DNA from: Caballeronia concitans
GTDB lineage: Bacteria; Pseudomonadota; Gammaproteobacteria; Burkholderiales; Burkholderiaceae
Length of the DNA stretch: 64,000 bases
Direction: 5' to 3'
Assembly: GCF_001544615.1 (NCBI RefSeq)
Contig: NZ_FCNV02000007.1
Coordinates: 186,001 to 250,000 of the forward strand
In this document: one piece after another, positions 35,878-45,445 of the stretch
How the letters are laid out: each line of letters begins with the position of its first letter
How positions within the stretch are numbered: the first letter of the stretch is position 1
Program-made: the position numbers and the translations under genes
The notes under the pieces: generated by a model
Seen by the model: the letters and a program-made list of their open reading frames with translations, nothing else
Databases searched by the model: none
Told to the model about the DNA's origin: nothing

Positions 35878-36873
35878 TCAATTACCGGAGATCGTTGGCG
35901 AAGACCGGTACCGCAGCAAGTGATCCGTGCCGGATTCGGATAACCACACTTCACCGGGGCGCCCCATCATCTGACGCACATTCGCGTGCGGCCGCGGCAG
36001 CGCAAACGTCTCGAACCGTTCAGTTCGCGGGTCAAACCGGACCAGCGCGTTCGCGCTCCATTCGCTGAGCCATACGATATCTTTCTCGTCGACGAATACC
36101 GCGTACGCGTGTGGATCCGAACCGGGCAATTTCCACTCGCGCCATCGATGCGTCGCGGGATCGAACATGCCGAGCTTTCCTGCGTTCCACTCGCTGATCC
36201 AGACGCGTCCCATCGAGTCGGACCATACGCGGCGCGCGCCCTGCCGCGGTGTCGGCGGTTCGATGACCTGCGCCGCGCCGCTCGTCGGATCAATCCGGCC
36301 GAGATAACTTCCCGCAAGCGAAGCGAAGTACACGCTGGCGTCGGGCGTCACGCAGATTCCATATGCGCCTGGTCCTCGCGGCGCGTCGAACACGCGCATC
36401 TGACCGCTTTTCGGGTCGAGTTCGCCGTAGATTCCACTTTGCCCGGTAAACCAGAGATGCCCTCGTTTGTCGAAGACCGCCGTGTTTAGGTTGGCATTTC
36501 GCCGTTCCTTCGGTAACGGGAATCGTGTGACCGCGAGCGTCACAGGATCGACGCGCACAATTGCGTCGCGCCCGCCGTCTGTGATCCATGCCGCCTGATC
36601 CGGACCGACGATGACGCCGTGCGGCGCAGAGCCATCGCCCAGCGGGATTCGATCGATCTTGCCGCTGCGCGGGTCGAGTCGTCCTGCGGCGCCTTGCGCC
36701 TGAGCCGTGTACCAGACGAGGCCGTTTGACGCCGGCGCAACATCGTGCGGCGCGCTGCCGGCGGGCACGGGGAAGGAGTCGAACGGTGATGACTGGGCCT
36801 GCACCGGCCCCGCCGCAACCATTGCGCCGACAACCAGCAAGGCGAGACAGCGAACAAACCGTGATGCAGACAT
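35878..36873 (-). CDS. Secreted virginiamycin-B-lyase-like beta-propeller protein
   Basis: Protein of 331 residues with a signal peptide (RFVRCLALLVVGAMVAAGPVQA) and a repeated blade pattern: HDVAPASNGLVWYTAQAQGAAGRLDP, HGVIVGPDQAAWITDGGRDAIVRVDP, GHLWFTGQSGIYGELDP, VYFASLAGSYLGRIDP, GRVWISEWNAGKLGMFDP and IVWLSEWSANALVRFDP. This is the Vgb/streptogramin-lyase propeller. True Vgb is cytoplasmic and opens streptogramin B rings; the exported relatives in soil bacteria have unknown substrates. Start 36873 follows AAGGGGAAC. Confidence 0.8.
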   Translation of the reverse strand: MSASRFVRCLALLVVGAMVAAGPVQAQSSPFDSFPVPAGSAPHDVAPASNGLVWYTAQAQGAAGRLDPRSGKIDRIPLGDGSAPHGVIVGPDQAAWITDGGRDAIVRVDPVTLAVTRFPLPKERRNANLNTAVFDKRGHLWFTGQSGIYGELDPKSGQMRVFDAPRGPGAYGICVTPDASVYFASLAGSYLGRIDPTSGAAQVIEPPTPRQGARRVWSDSMGRVWISEWNAGKLGMFDPATHRWREWKLPGSDPHAYAVFVDEKDIVWLSEWSANALVRFDPRTERFETFALPRPHANVRQMMGRPGEVWLSESGTDHLLRYRSSPTISGN

Positions 36874-37214
36874 GCCGTTCCCCTTCGCCAGTATTACCGC
36901 GCTTCCGTCGGGCATAGCGTCCACCTCCGTGATCGCATCCGCTCATACCGCAGCCACCGGTTCATTGTGGCACCTCTCGGCCGATGCGGCCTCCGGCGTG
37001 ACAAGCGGATGTTGCAGGTGGGTGAATGCCGGGCGTCGGCCGTTTCCAATGGACATGCTCAAGCGGCGGTGCTACGACAGGGTCGGCCAGAGCACGCCGA
37101 ACTCCGTAACGATCAACGATACGCCTCGAAGAAAAGACGTATGGCGTAGTGCGGGACCTCAGACCACTCAGGGGAGAAAACGACGGCCCTCTCAAACATC
37201 GAAGGATTAAAAAT

Positions 37215-37776
37215 TGCAGGCCCGAGCAGACGCGCTTCAAAAAAGCAGGCCATTGCCGCCGTCGCAAAAATTCATTCGCTCATGAAAGCGCATGGCCTGA
37301 CGATTACGACCTGACTAATCGATGTAGAGCTGGCGCAGCAAAGGACCCGGCCAACGCTGCGCTAGCTGCGACCCGCAAATATCGTGATCCGGATCGTGAT
37401 CCGGGCGCGACGTGGAGCGGTCGAGGCAGAGCGCCCGCGTGGAGAGCGAACGTTAAGAATCGTGCGAGGTTCCTGGTCTTTGCAGCAGCCAGTCTAACGA
37501 TACCCACTCGGGAAAGCGCATCGGAAACTACCCTCGCGGTCCCCAACCGGCGAAGTACCGAGATCCTGAATCCGGAGCCGAGTGGAGCGGCCGGGGCAGG
37601 CGCCAGAATGGTTGGCATCGTTGAAGGACGGGAGCAAGTTTGTGATCTCCATCGCTGATACCAAAGCGGCTGGCACTAAGAAGCCGAAGTCCGAAACGAA
37701 CGCAACGCCGGCGCGCTCGACTAAGGCCGGAAAGACGTCCAGCGCGGCAAAGGCGCCCCGCGCGAAGCGGACATAG
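37215..37776 (+). pseudogene. Frameshifted H-NS family nucleoid protein with two DNA-binding motifs
   Basis: Pieces of one H-NS protein (Bv3F type) lie in order but in changing frames. They are KQAIAAVAKIHSLMKAHGLTI (oligomerisation end) in frame 1; TRKYRDPDRDPGATWSGRGRAPAW and KNRARFLV in frame 0; PQPAKYRDPESGAEWSGRG in frame 2; and QAPEWLASLKDGSKFVI with a Lys/Ala-rich tail in frame 1 up to the stop. Three single-base shifts are needed. Two copies of the YRDP..G..WSGRG DNA-contact motif occur, where usual family members have one. The first copy has an in-frame DRDP duplication. From 36874 to 37214 no gene is seen. Confidence 0.75.
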
Positions 37777-37844
37777 CGGCGCAGGGTGGCGTGCCCTCTT
37801 GCTCTGGAAATTAAGGAGTCAGCCGACCGTTCGCCAGCGCCTTC

Positions 37845-37990
37845 TCACGCTTCTGTCCTAGACATGGCCATCGTCGCACGCAGCGTTTCCGCCTGATCTT
37901 GCAGCGAACCGGCGGCTGCCGCCGCTTGCTCGACGAGCGCTGCGTTCTGCTGTGTGACCTCGTCCATCTGGCCATCGACCGACTTGTCAA
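37845..37990 (-). pseudogene. C-terminal tail of a methyl-accepting chemotaxis protein
   Basis: The minus strand encodes [24 protein letters not shown], then SLQDQAETLRATMA and a stop. This is the end of a chemoreceptor signalling domain. The preceding region has no receptor homology, so only the tail survives. It resembles but is not identical to the end of the complete receptor at 38377, so it is a remnant of a second receptor gene. Confidence 0.7.
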
Positions 37991-37999
37991 AGCCAGATT

Positions 38000-38197
38000 C
38001 TAAAACCCAGATCCACTCCGGGCGGGAGAGGCGTTCGTCCGGTGCACCTGTAAAACTGACGTCAGCGACGATCTTTCAGCTACGTCGTGGATCTCGCCGA
38101 CGCGCTCGCCGTCGCTGGAAATGATGACCGCAACTGCGTTAATGCCGCGGCGGGTTTCTTTGAAAGCGATGCTCGAAGCGTCGATGTTGAATGCCAT
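38000..38197 (-). CDS. Small hypothetical ORF with good ribosome site
   Basis: A 65-residue frame starting MAFNIDASSIAFKETRRGINAVAVIISSDGERVGEIHDVAERSS, seven bases after AGGAG. I recognise no family. It lies between a chemoreceptor remnant and a complete chemoreceptor gene on the same strand and may be a recombinant leftover rather than a functional gene. Confidence 0.35.
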   Translation of the reverse strand: MAFNIDASSIAFKETRRGINAVAVIISSDGERVGEIHDVAERSSLTSVLQVHRTNASPARSGSGF

Positions 38198-38218
38198 CCC
38201 GTTGACTCCTGAGGTGTA

Positions 38219-38240
38219 GGCCAAGCAAAAATGCTTGGCC
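38219..38240 (-). terminator. Stem-loop downstream of the chemoreceptor gene
   Basis: GGCCAAGCA and TGCTTGGCC pair perfectly over 9 bp with a 4-base loop. It is 136 bp past the end of the minus-strand chemoreceptor gene. It could end that transcript, although no T-run follows on the minus strand. Confidence 0.4.
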
Positions 38241-38376
38241 AATTCCCTCAGACTACTGTCGGCCGGCGAAAGTCAAGGCGCGGGAGACTTGTGTAGTTCG
38301 CGACCGGGCAAGTTCGAGGTCGTCGCTTTCATGCCCGGTCGCTATGCTCTCGTGACAGGAGCGTCGACGACCGACC

Positions 38377-40179
38377 TTACGCTACGCGGAACTGACCAAC
38401 GGCGCTTGCCAGTTCGTTGGCCTGCGTCTGAAGCGCGGAAGCTGCGGCCGCCGACTGTTCGACCAACGCCGCGTTTTGCTGCACCATCTCGTCGAGCTGC
38501 GCCACCGCACGATTGATTTCCTGGATGCCGCGCGTCTGTTCATCCGCCGCGTTCGTTATCTCGCCGATGATCGTGGTTACGCTGGAAACCCGCCCTACGA
38601 TATCCGTCATCGTCTCGCCTGCCTGCTGAACCAGCGACGCGCCGGTAGACACGCTCGTCACGCTGGAATCGATCAGTTCCTTGATCTCCTTCGCGGCCTG
38701 CGCACTGCGCTGAGCAAGCGTTCGCACCTCGCCCGCGACAACAGCGAATCCACGACCATCCTCGCCTGCACGTGCGGCCTCGACGGCAGCGTTAAGCGCG
38801 AGAATATTGGTCTGGAAGGCGATCCCCTCAATCACGCCAATGATGTCGGCGATCTTGCCAGATGCTCCTTCGATTTCATGCATCGTCGAAACAACGTCGG
38901 AGACAACGGAGCCACCACGGGATGCAGCGCTCGCTGCGGTCGTCGCGGTTTGGTCCGCCTGCCGAGCTGCGCTGGCGGACTGCGTCACTGTGGACGTGAT
39001 CTCTTCCATAGACGCAGCAGTCTCCTCGAGGCTTGCCGCAGCCGCTTCCGTCCGACGCGACAAATCGTGATTCCCTGAGGCGATCTCGTTGGCGGCATGG
39101 CGCACCGCTTCACTCGTGTCGCGGATCTGAACCATCACGCTATTGATCTTGCCGACGAATGCGTTGAAAGAGCGGGCGATCTGCGCCACTTCGTCGTTGC
39201 CGGTCGCGGGCAGGCGCTGGGTAAGGTCTCCGCTGCCCGAGCCGATGCCTTCCATGGCGTCGCGCACCTTGGCAAGCCCTCTGAAGGCCACGCCGGTGAC
39301 CGTGCCGATGATGGCGGCGGCGATTGCGGCGAGCACGGCGAGCGAGATGATCGATCCAGTCAGCAGCGAACGCATTCCGGCGGTCGCTTCCGACTTGTCG
39401 AGCGCGACAAGTGTCAGCCAATTCGTTCCCGGCACTGCGCGAGCCCTTACCAGCTTGGTCGCACCACCGACCGTGGCCTCGATGGCAGGCGATTGCTCCT
39501 GCGAGGCAGCGGTGATGGCGCCCGTGGTCAGTTCGCTGGAGACGTCGGTCAACGGCTTCAGTGTCAGCTTCGCATCAGCGGCGGCAACAATATTGCCGCT
39601 CCGATCCACCAACATGCCGAAGCTTGCGGGCGTCGGATGAATCGACTTGACGTTCGCAACGACGCTGTCCATCGCCACGTCACCCGATACGACGCCTTTT
39701 ACCGCGCCGTCTCTTACGATCGGCGCGGCAAACGCGACCACGAGCTTGCCGGTGCCCACATCGACGTAGGGTGGCGTCACTACCGGCTTTCCGGCCTCAA
39801 CCGCCTGCTTGTACCACGGCCGTCCGGTAGGGTCGTAATCCGATGGAATACCGGTCGGGTCGGAGAACTTCGCCGTTTTGTCCGCATAGCCGACATAAAC
39901 GTTCGTGAAACCGCCAGCGGATGCAATCTGTTTCAGGAACGGCACCGGATCGGTACTTAGCGCAGCGTCTTCGACCGAAACGATCATCTGCGTTTTCGAC
40001 GTGACCCAGTCCTCGATACCGGCTTCGTGACCGGTTAGTACCGCACTGAGGCTGTTGTCGATGGATTCGCTGTTATAGCGATGAGCGACGACGTAATTTA
40101 CGCCCGTATTGACGGCGAGTCCGCCAACGACGATGGCGACAGAAGCGGCGAGGACGCGACCGCGAATAGAAGAGAACAT
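38377..40179 (-). CDS. Methyl-accepting chemotaxis protein with dCache sensor
   Basis: Chemoreceptor of 600 residues. A first membrane helix (about residues 9-30) is followed by a periplasmic dCache_1 domain with the ligand-site pattern [40 protein letters not shown] second helix lies near 280-305 ([22 protein letters not shown]), then a HAMP region. The signalling domain has the hairpin tip [50 protein letters not shown]. The sensor pattern is typical of amino- or organic-acid receptors. It lacks a C-terminal CheR-binding pentapeptide. Start at 40179 is preferred to 40239 because the first helix follows it. Confidence 0.9.
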   Translation of the reverse strand: MFSSIRGRVLAASVAIVVGGLAVNTGVNYVVAHRYNSESIDNSLSAVLTGHEAGIEDWVTSKTQMIVSVEDAALSTDPVPFLKQIASAGGFTNVYVGYADKTAKFSDPTGIPSDYDPTGRPWYKQAVEAGKPVVTPPYVDVGTGKLVVAFAAPIVRDGAVKGVVSGDVAMDSVVANVKSIHPTPASFGMLVDRSGNIVAAADAKLTLKPLTDVSSELTTGAITAASQEQSPAIEATVGGATKLVRARAVPGTNWLTLVALDKSEATAGMRSLLTGSIISLAVLAAIAAAIIGTVTGVAFRGLAKVRDAMEGIGSGSGDLTQRLPATGNDEVAQIARSFNAFVGKINSVMVQIRDTSEAVRHAANEIASGNHDLSRRTEAAAASLEETAASMEEITSTVTQSASAARQADQTATTAASAASRGGSVVSDVVSTMHEIEGASGKIADIIGVIEGIAFQTNILALNAAVEAARAGEDGRGFAVVAGEVRTLAQRSAQAAKEIKELIDSSVTSVSTGASLVQQAGETMTDIVGRVSSVTTIIGEITNAADEQTRGIQEINRAVAQLDEMVQQNAALVEQSAAAASALQTQANELASAVGQFRVA

Positions 40180-40297
40180 GTGAGCCGTGTGAGCCGTGGA
40201 AAAAATTAGCACTGGCTCAGTTAACGGCACGGTGTGCACGCTCTTGATCGTTGGCTGGATCTAGGCCAGATCCAAATTTTGGGGCACGAGCCACGCG

Positions 40298-40407
40298 TCA
40301 CGTCGGTCGCGGCAGCGGATACTGCGGCGAGAAAGCGCTCGCGGCCAGTCCCTCGTGATTCTTGCCGTGACACCGGGCGCAATCGGCGATGCGCACCGCG
40401 ATTGATG
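40298..40407 (-). pseudogene. Cytochrome c fragment
   Basis: The minus strand reads VRIADCARCHGKNHEGLAAS followed by AFSPQYPLPRPT and a stop. The CARCHG segment is a CxxCH haem c attachment site in the usual setting. There is no start codon, signal peptide or remaining domain, so only a fragment is left. The rest of 40180-40500 shows no gene. Confidence 0.45.
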
Positions 40408-40500
40408 CCGTAGCCCGCGGGGCGGGGTAGGCGCTGAATCACAGCGTCACCAACCGGCTCGTGCCGGAACTGCCGACAGCGCCGTCATCGTATCAATGCA

Positions 40501-40944
40501 TTAGGGGGCGGTCCAAAGGTCATCGACGGCGCGGATCGCGAGCAAGTAGCCGTTCGCACCAGCCCCGCAGATCACGGCGGTTGCCGCCACTGATATCGTC
40601 GAATGACGGTATTCCTCCGAGCGTCGATGAATGTTCGTGATGTGTACTTCCACGACCGGGTGGCGAATCAGCTTGACCGCGTCGAGCACCGGAATCCGCC
40701 CGAACGAGAAGCCGGCCGGGTTGATGATGAGCGCCGCGTCCTGCAGGAAGGCTTCCTGAATCCAGTCGATCAACTGGCTCTCGCTGTTGGTCTGACGGAA
40801 TACGCAATCGAATTTAAGCTCTTCAGCGAGCGCAAGACAGTTCTTCTCGATGTCCTTCAGCGTCGCATGTCCGTAAAGGTGCGGCTCGCGTGCGCCCAGC
40901 ATGTTCAGGTTCGAGCCATTGAGAATGTAGAGTTTGCGAGTCAT
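40501..40944 (-). CDS. aroQ: Type II 3-dehydroquinate dehydratase paralogue
   Basis: Dodecameric-type dehydroquinase fold, 147 residues. NGSNLNMLGAREPHLYG keeps the Asn, Arg and catalytic Tyr of AroQ, and VEVHITNIHRRSEEYRHS keeps the late His. However, the usual NPGAYTHTS, with its active-site His, is replaced by NPAGFSFGR, so substrate or mechanism may differ. It is 4 bp after the MFS gene and probably co-transcribed, which suggests a catabolic enzyme acting on what the carrier imports. A second AroQ lies at 50855. Confidence 0.85.
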   Translation of the reverse strand: MTRKLYILNGSNLNMLGAREPHLYGHATLKDIEKNCLALAEELKFDCVFRQTNSESQLIDWIQEAFLQDAALIINPAGFSFGRIPVLDAVKLIRHPVVEVHITNIHRRSEEYRHSTISVAATAVICGAGANGYLLAIRAVDDLWTAP

Positions 40945-40948
40945 GGTT

Positions 40949-42292
40949 TCAGTGGGTAGCGCTACGTTCGAGGGCGGTGTCTTTGGTTTCCCGCGACGTC
41001 GCGATCATGAGAAATGAGAGCAGGTTCAATGAGCCACAGACCACAACGATGGCCCACGGTGAACCATGGAAGGCATTGAGCAGGGCGACGGCGACGATCG
41101 GCATCGGTCCGCCGGTGAGAAGGTTCGCCCCCGAGTAAGACAGTGCGGAGCCCGTGTAGCGCGCTTCGGTCGGGAAGGATTCGGCGAACCACACCGGCTG
41201 GATGCCGCTTTGAAACTGCGTGAAGCCGAGGAAGGCGCCCATCACGGCCATCGTCATCGCGATGGAGTGCTGATTGAGGATCGGAAAGTAGATCAGGCAG
41301 CAGACCAGCGTGCAGAACGAGCCGATCATCAGCGCGCGCTTGCGTCCGATCCGGTCGCTCAGATAGCCACCCGCGAGCGCACCCACGATGGCGCAGACGT
41401 TGGCCACCATCAGCAGCATGAACCCGGTCTGCTTGGGCACGCCGAGGTTCTTCGTCAGATAGCTCAGCGAGAAGACCACGATCAGGTAGAAGAGCGCAGC
41501 CGGGCCGCAGAAGAACAGCGTGAGACGCAGCGCGGTCCGCCAGTGAAACCTGAAGACAATGCCGAGCGGATTGGCGGCGGGCGCGGCTTTGCCATTCCCT
41601 TTCAGCGCCTCGAAGGCCGGCGTCTCGCTGACCTTCATGCGGATATAAATGCCCAACAGCACGAGCACGAAACTGGCGACGAACGGGATTCTCCAACCGA
41701 ACGATTCGAAGTCGTCGGTCGAAAGCAGGGCAGACAGCGCAAATAGGGCGAAATTGGCGAGGATCTGGCTGAGCGGTGAGCAGATGCCGAGCAGGCCCGA
41801 GTACAGCCCGCGCTTGTTCGCGGACGCGTGTTCGACCGCCATCAGTTGCGCGCCGGTCGATTCGCCGCCGAGCGCGAAACCCTGAATGATGCGCAGCGAG
41901 ACCAGCAAGGTTGGCGCAAGAATGCCGACTTGCCGATACGTGGGCAGCAGGCCCATCAGGAACGACGACGCGCCCATCACCGAAACCGTGACGAGCATCA
42001 GCTTGCGCCGTCCCCAGCGGTCGCCGAGCATGCCGCAGATCACCGCGCCGAGCGGACGTGCGGCGAGTCCCGCCCAGAAGCTCGCCAAAGACGCGAGCAG
42101 CGAGGCTGTGGGGTCGAGCGAGGGGAAGAACAGCTTCGGGAAGATCGTGGCCGCGACGACGCCGTACAACGCGAAGTCGAACCATTCGAGTGCCGTGCCG
42201 ACGGTTGCGCCCGCCACCGCGCGACGCGCCATCAGGTGAGACTCAGCGGATCGTTCGCCCGCGGCAAGGTTGGGGTCGGCAGTGAGTGACAT
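40949..42292 (-). CDS. MFS transporter of the metabolite:H+ symporter family
   Basis: Twelve-helix carrier of 447 residues. The MHS signatures are GATVGTALEWFDFALYGVVAATIFPKLFFP, LGDRWGRRKLM after helix 2, LRIIQGFALGGESTGAQLMAVEH and SDRIGRKRALMIG in the middle loop. ShiA-, KgtP- and PcaT-type carriers for shikimate, oxoglutarate and aromatic acids share this pattern. The start has CAGGAG upstream. Divergent from the IclR gene and coupled with aroQ, it probably imports a hydroxylated cyclic acid. Confidence 0.88.
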   Translation of the reverse strand: MSLTADPNLAAGERSAESHLMARRAVAGATVGTALEWFDFALYGVVAATIFPKLFFPSLDPTASLLASLASFWAGLAARPLGAVICGMLGDRWGRRKLMLVTVSVMGASSFLMGLLPTYRQVGILAPTLLVSLRIIQGFALGGESTGAQLMAVEHASANKRGLYSGLLGICSPLSQILANFALFALSALLSTDDFESFGWRIPFVASFVLVLLGIYIRMKVSETPAFEALKGNGKAAPAANPLGIVFRFHWRTALRLTLFFCGPAALFYLIVVFSLSYLTKNLGVPKQTGFMLLMVANVCAIVGALAGGYLSDRIGRKRALMIGSFCTLVCCLIYFPILNQHSIAMTMAVMGAFLGFTQFQSGIQPVWFAESFPTEARYTGSALSYSGANLLTGGPMPIVAVALLNAFHGSPWAIVVVCGSLNLLSFLMIATSRETKDTALERSATH

Positions 42293-42376
42293 GGCTGTCT
42301 CCTGGATTCTCGTTATCTCGTGATGTTCGCTTTATGCGGCGAACAGGTGCTATTGTTTTCGCTGCGAAAGCGAGCC

Positions 42377-42411
42377 GTTCCATACCGGAACTGCATTTCG
42401 TAACATGAAAT
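42377..42411. promoter_or_regulatory. Two inverted repeats between MFS and IclR genes
   Basis: GTTCC-ATACC-GGAAC (42377-42391) and ATTTC-GTAACAT-GAAAT (42395-42411) lie side by side in the divergent promoter region, immediately before the iclR-type gene. IclR proteins often bind short palindromes of about 15 bp, so both are candidate operators. Which, if either, is used cannot be read from sequence. Confidence 0.42.
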
Positions 42412-42421
42412 CCGACCAACG

Positions 42422-43207
42422 ATGTCGCTCAAAAACGGCCTAAGAATGCTGGACTTCCTCGCCTCGCAGGGCGAGGGGGCAGGGCTGGTCGAGATCGCGG
42501 ATGCGCTCGCAATGCCACGCAGTTCGTGTCATCGCGTCCTCGCAGAACTCGTCGAAAGCGGATATGTGCGGCAATTGACGGAGCACAGCCGCTACATTCT
42601 GACCATGCGCATGACGTCGAACGGGCTCGAGTTTCTGAGCTTGACCGGCATCGCAGATATTGCCCAGCCGATCATTGAACGCATCGCGGCGCGCACGGGC
42701 GAACTGGCGCGGCTGTCGCTGGTGGACGGCGATGCGATCATCTGGGTGGGAAAGGCCGACGGTCAGCGGTCGGGCTTTCGTTACGATCCCGACATGGGGC
42801 ACGCAGCACGGCTTTCCTGCACATCGACCGGACACGCATGGCTCATGACGATGTCCGATGAAAGAGCGGCTGCGCTCGTGCTGAAGCAGGGCTTCGGTCA
42901 GCCGAATGAATTCGGCCCGAATGCGCCGACCACGCTGAAGTCGCTTTTTGGTTTCTTGCACGCTGCGCGGGTACGCGGCTACGCGATGATCGATGAAGTT
43001 TTTGCGCCGAAAATGTCGGCCGTCGCGGCGCCCGTGATCAGCGGCTCGCGTTGCGTCGGCGTCATCAGCTTGGCCGGTCCGCGCAAGCGGCTGACGGCAG
43101 AGAAGATCCACGAGTATTCGGAACTGCTGCGCGAGGCCGCCAATGAACTAGCCCAGTTGAGCAACATGGCGGGATTTCCAAGCCGGCCACCGCTGGGTAA
43201 GGGATGA
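42422..43207 (+). CDS. IclR-family transcriptional regulator
   Basis: Regulator of 261 residues. The N-terminal winged helix reads GLRMLDFLASQGEGAGLVEIADALAMPRSSCHRVLAELVESGYVRQL, and the C-terminal GAF-like effector domain contains LSCTSTGHAWLMTM, GYAMIDEVFAPKMSAVAAPVI and CVGVISLAGPRKRL. It is divergent from the MFS-aroQ operon, which it most likely controls in response to a small organic acid. From 43208 to 43508 no gene or clear structure is seen. Confidence 0.9.
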   Translation: MSLKNGLRMLDFLASQGEGAGLVEIADALAMPRSSCHRVLAELVESGYVRQLTEHSRYILTMRMTSNGLEFLSLTGIADIAQPIIERIAARTGELARLSLVDGDAIIWVGKADGQRSGFRYDPDMGHAARLSCTSTGHAWLMTMSDERAAALVLKQGFGQPNEFGPNAPTTLKSLFGFLHAARVRGYAMIDEVFAPKMSAVAAPVISGSRCVGVISLAGPRKRLTAEKIHEYSELLREAANELAQLSNMAGFPSRPPLGKG

Positions 43208-43508
43208 GCTGGAGCGGGACAAGCCCTCCGCCGACCGACACCATGCGCTTCGAGTAGCTTCTCTGATACATCGGCGTGGATGACCGGAGCCCTCTGTCAG
43301 CGGCCGCTGATTGCCCGACTCCGTGGCCGGCTGAAGTGCGTCGAAGAACGACCAGTTCGCAAGCGCACAATCGATCTCGCTTCATTGAAGAGGAGACTGT
43401 CATGGAAACGCTTGAATCTTCCAGCGGTCGTTGAGTTCGAAGGGATCGATCGGGTAAGTGGGCTGAAGACAGCGCGAGTGCATCGCTGCCTTCACTCGAT
43501 GTTCTCGC

Positions 43509-44270
43509 TCAGACTTGCGCCTGACCGCCATCGACGAACAATTCCGCACCATTGACGAAGCTCGCGTCATCCGAAGCCAGGAACAGCGCGGCCGCTGCGA
43601 TCTCGCTGGGCTGGCCAACGCGCCCCATCGGGATGCGCGAGGCGAGATAGTCGAGCAAGCCCTGCTGCTGAGTGGCGTCAGGCCCTGCGAGTTCGACCAG
43701 GCCGGGCGTCTTCGTCGCACCCGGGCTGATGGTATTGACGCGGATGCCACGGTCCTTCAGGTCGAGAATCCAGCTGCGCGCAAAGTTGCGGATGGCAGCC
43801 TTCGAGGCGGAATACACGCTGAAGGCGGCGGTCCCTTCGATGGTCACTGTCGAGCCGGCGAGGATCACCGATGCGCCTCGCGACAGCAGCGGCAATGCCT
43901 TCTGAACGGTGAACAGCGTGCCCTTCACATTGCGATCGAAGGTGTCGTGGTAGTGCTCTTCGGTGATCTCGCCGAGCGGCACCATCGAGCCGCCACCTGC
44001 GTTGGCGAACAGCACATCGAGCCGGCCCTTCTCGCCGCGAATCTGTTCATACAGTGCGCTCAGTTGATCGAGCCTGGAAGAGTCGACGCGAACACCCGTC
44101 ACGTTGCCGATTTCGCGAATCGCGGCGACTGCTGCGTCGAGTTCAGGTTGACGACGTCCCGTGATATAGACATGCGCCCCTTCTGCTGCAAAGCGCTTCG
44201 CGGTGGCGAGGCCGATGCCACTGGTTGCGCCGGTGACGAGTGCGATCTTGCCTTCGAGCTTGCGTGCCAT
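43509..44270 (-). CDS. Short-chain dehydrogenase/reductase
   Basis: Classical SDR of 253 residues: NAD(P)-binding [18 protein letters not shown], the NAG motif in LFANAGGGS, catalytic Ser in [11 protein letters not shown], and [15 protein letters not shown] with the Tyr/Lys pair. C-terminal end [24 protein letters not shown]. The Arg in ITGRRQPEL suggests NADPH preference. It is divergent from a LysR gene at 44379, a common regulator-target arrangement. Substrate unknown. Confidence 0.9.
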   Translation of the reverse strand: MARKLEGKIALVTGATSGIGLATAKRFAAEGAHVYITGRRQPELDAAVAAIREIGNVTGVRVDSSRLDQLSALYEQIRGEKGRLDVLFANAGGGSMVPLGEITEEHYHDTFDRNVKGTLFTVQKALPLLSRGASVILAGSTVTIEGTAAFSVYSASKAAIRNFARSWILDLKDRGIRVNTISPGATKTPGLVELAGPDATQQQGLLDYLASRIPMGRVGQPSEIAAAALFLASDDASFVNGAELFVDGGQAQV

Positions 44271-44353
44271 GATGTTTCTCCTTGAGTTTCGTTAAGTGGT
44301 GAAGCGATGTGAGGAGAATATCGACGCGGGCATCTTTTCGAAATAGAATCGCC

Positions 44354-44370
44354 TGCAAACTATCATTGCA
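44354..44370. promoter_or_regulatory. LysR-type palindrome between SDR and LysR genes
   Basis: TGCAA-ACTATCA-TTGCA is a perfect inverted repeat 8 bases upstream of the LysR start. It would suit autorepression and control of the divergent SDR gene. Confidence 0.42.
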
Positions 44371-44378
44371 AAATTGAA

Positions 44379-45296
44379 ATGAACACGCTTCCGGATTTTG
44401 AAGGATTGGCGATGTTCGCCAAGGTGGCGGAGGAGGGGTCGTTCGCCGCAGCGGCAAGGGCGATGGGCGTCTCGGTGGCGACCGTCTCGCGGGGCGTCGC
44501 GCGCCTGGAAGAACGCTTGGGGGCGCGCCTTTTCAACCGGACGTCACGCCAACTGGCGCTGACCGAGTTCGGCGGAACGATCGCCGAGAAAGCAGGCGAC
44601 ATCTATCGGCAGGCAGAAGAGGCGGAGAGTGCCGCCCGCGAAATGTCCGTGCAGCCGCGCGGTCTCGTGCGGCTGGCGGTTCCGATGTCTTTCGGCTTGC
44701 GCTGGGTCGCGCCGCTGATGCCGGGCTTTTTCAAGGCCTACCCGCAAATATCGATTGACCTGCATCTGTCGGATGCAACGGTGGACATCGTCGCGCAAGG
44801 ATTCGATGCGGCGTTGAGAATCGCGGCGTTGCCCGATTCTTCGCTCGTCGCGAAGCGTCTCTGTCCGGTCTCTCAGCTCGTCGTTGCGTCGCCGGCCTAT
44901 CTCGAGCGGCATGGCCGGCCAACGCATCCGCGTGAGCTGGTGGGTCGGCCATGTCTGTCCTATGCCTATCGCGCTCGAAACGAGGTCTGGCATTTCGTCA
45001 ACAACGCCGGGGAGGAGGAGGCTGTCACCCCGGTGGGTCCGCTGCGCGTGACGAACGCGGACGCGTTGCTGCCGACGTTGCTCGAGGGATTGGCGATTGC
45101 GGAACTGCCCGAGTTCATCGCAGGCGAGTACCTCGCGGACGGCCGCCTGGAGACTATCCTGACGGACTGGCATCTGACACGAGGCGGTGTGTATTTCGTG
45201 ACGCCATCGGCCAGGGCTCGACCGGCCAAGGTCACGGCGCTAGCCGATTACCTGGCCGGCCATCTTTCGACGCCTGCATGGTTCAAGCGCGCGTAA
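44379..45296 (+). CDS. LysR-family transcriptional regulator
   Basis: Regulator of 305 residues of the CrgA/AaeR-like branch: FEGLAMFAKVAEEGSFAAAARAMGVSVATVSRGVARLEERLGARLFNRTSRQLALTEFG is the DNA-binding domain. The effector domain begins VRLAVPMSFGLRWVAPLMPGFFKAYPQISIDLHL, followed by FDAALRIAALPDSSLVAKRLCPV, typical of this branch. The likely target is the divergent SDR gene. Confidence 0.9.
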   Translation: MNTLPDFEGLAMFAKVAEEGSFAAAARAMGVSVATVSRGVARLEERLGARLFNRTSRQLALTEFGGTIAEKAGDIYRQAEEAESAAREMSVQPRGLVRLAVPMSFGLRWVAPLMPGFFKAYPQISIDLHLSDATVDIVAQGFDAALRIAALPDSSLVAKRLCPVSQLVVASPAYLERHGRPTHPRELVGRPCLSYAYRARNEVWHFVNNAGEEEAVTPVGPLRVTNADALLPTLLEGLAIAELPEFIAGEYLADGRLETILTDWHLTRGGVYFVTPSARARPAKVTALADYLAGHLSTPAWFKRA

Positions 45297-45445
45297 CGGT
45301 GCTTTGCAGATAGTCGAGACGTTGCCGGCATCGTTGCGAGACTTCGACGATGCTTTGCGTGTGAAGTTATTCGCGATGGTCGCGTGCCACCGAAGGATGA
45401 GCGAGCAGACACGCGCGCGACCGTGCGGCAGCTTTATTGCTATAC

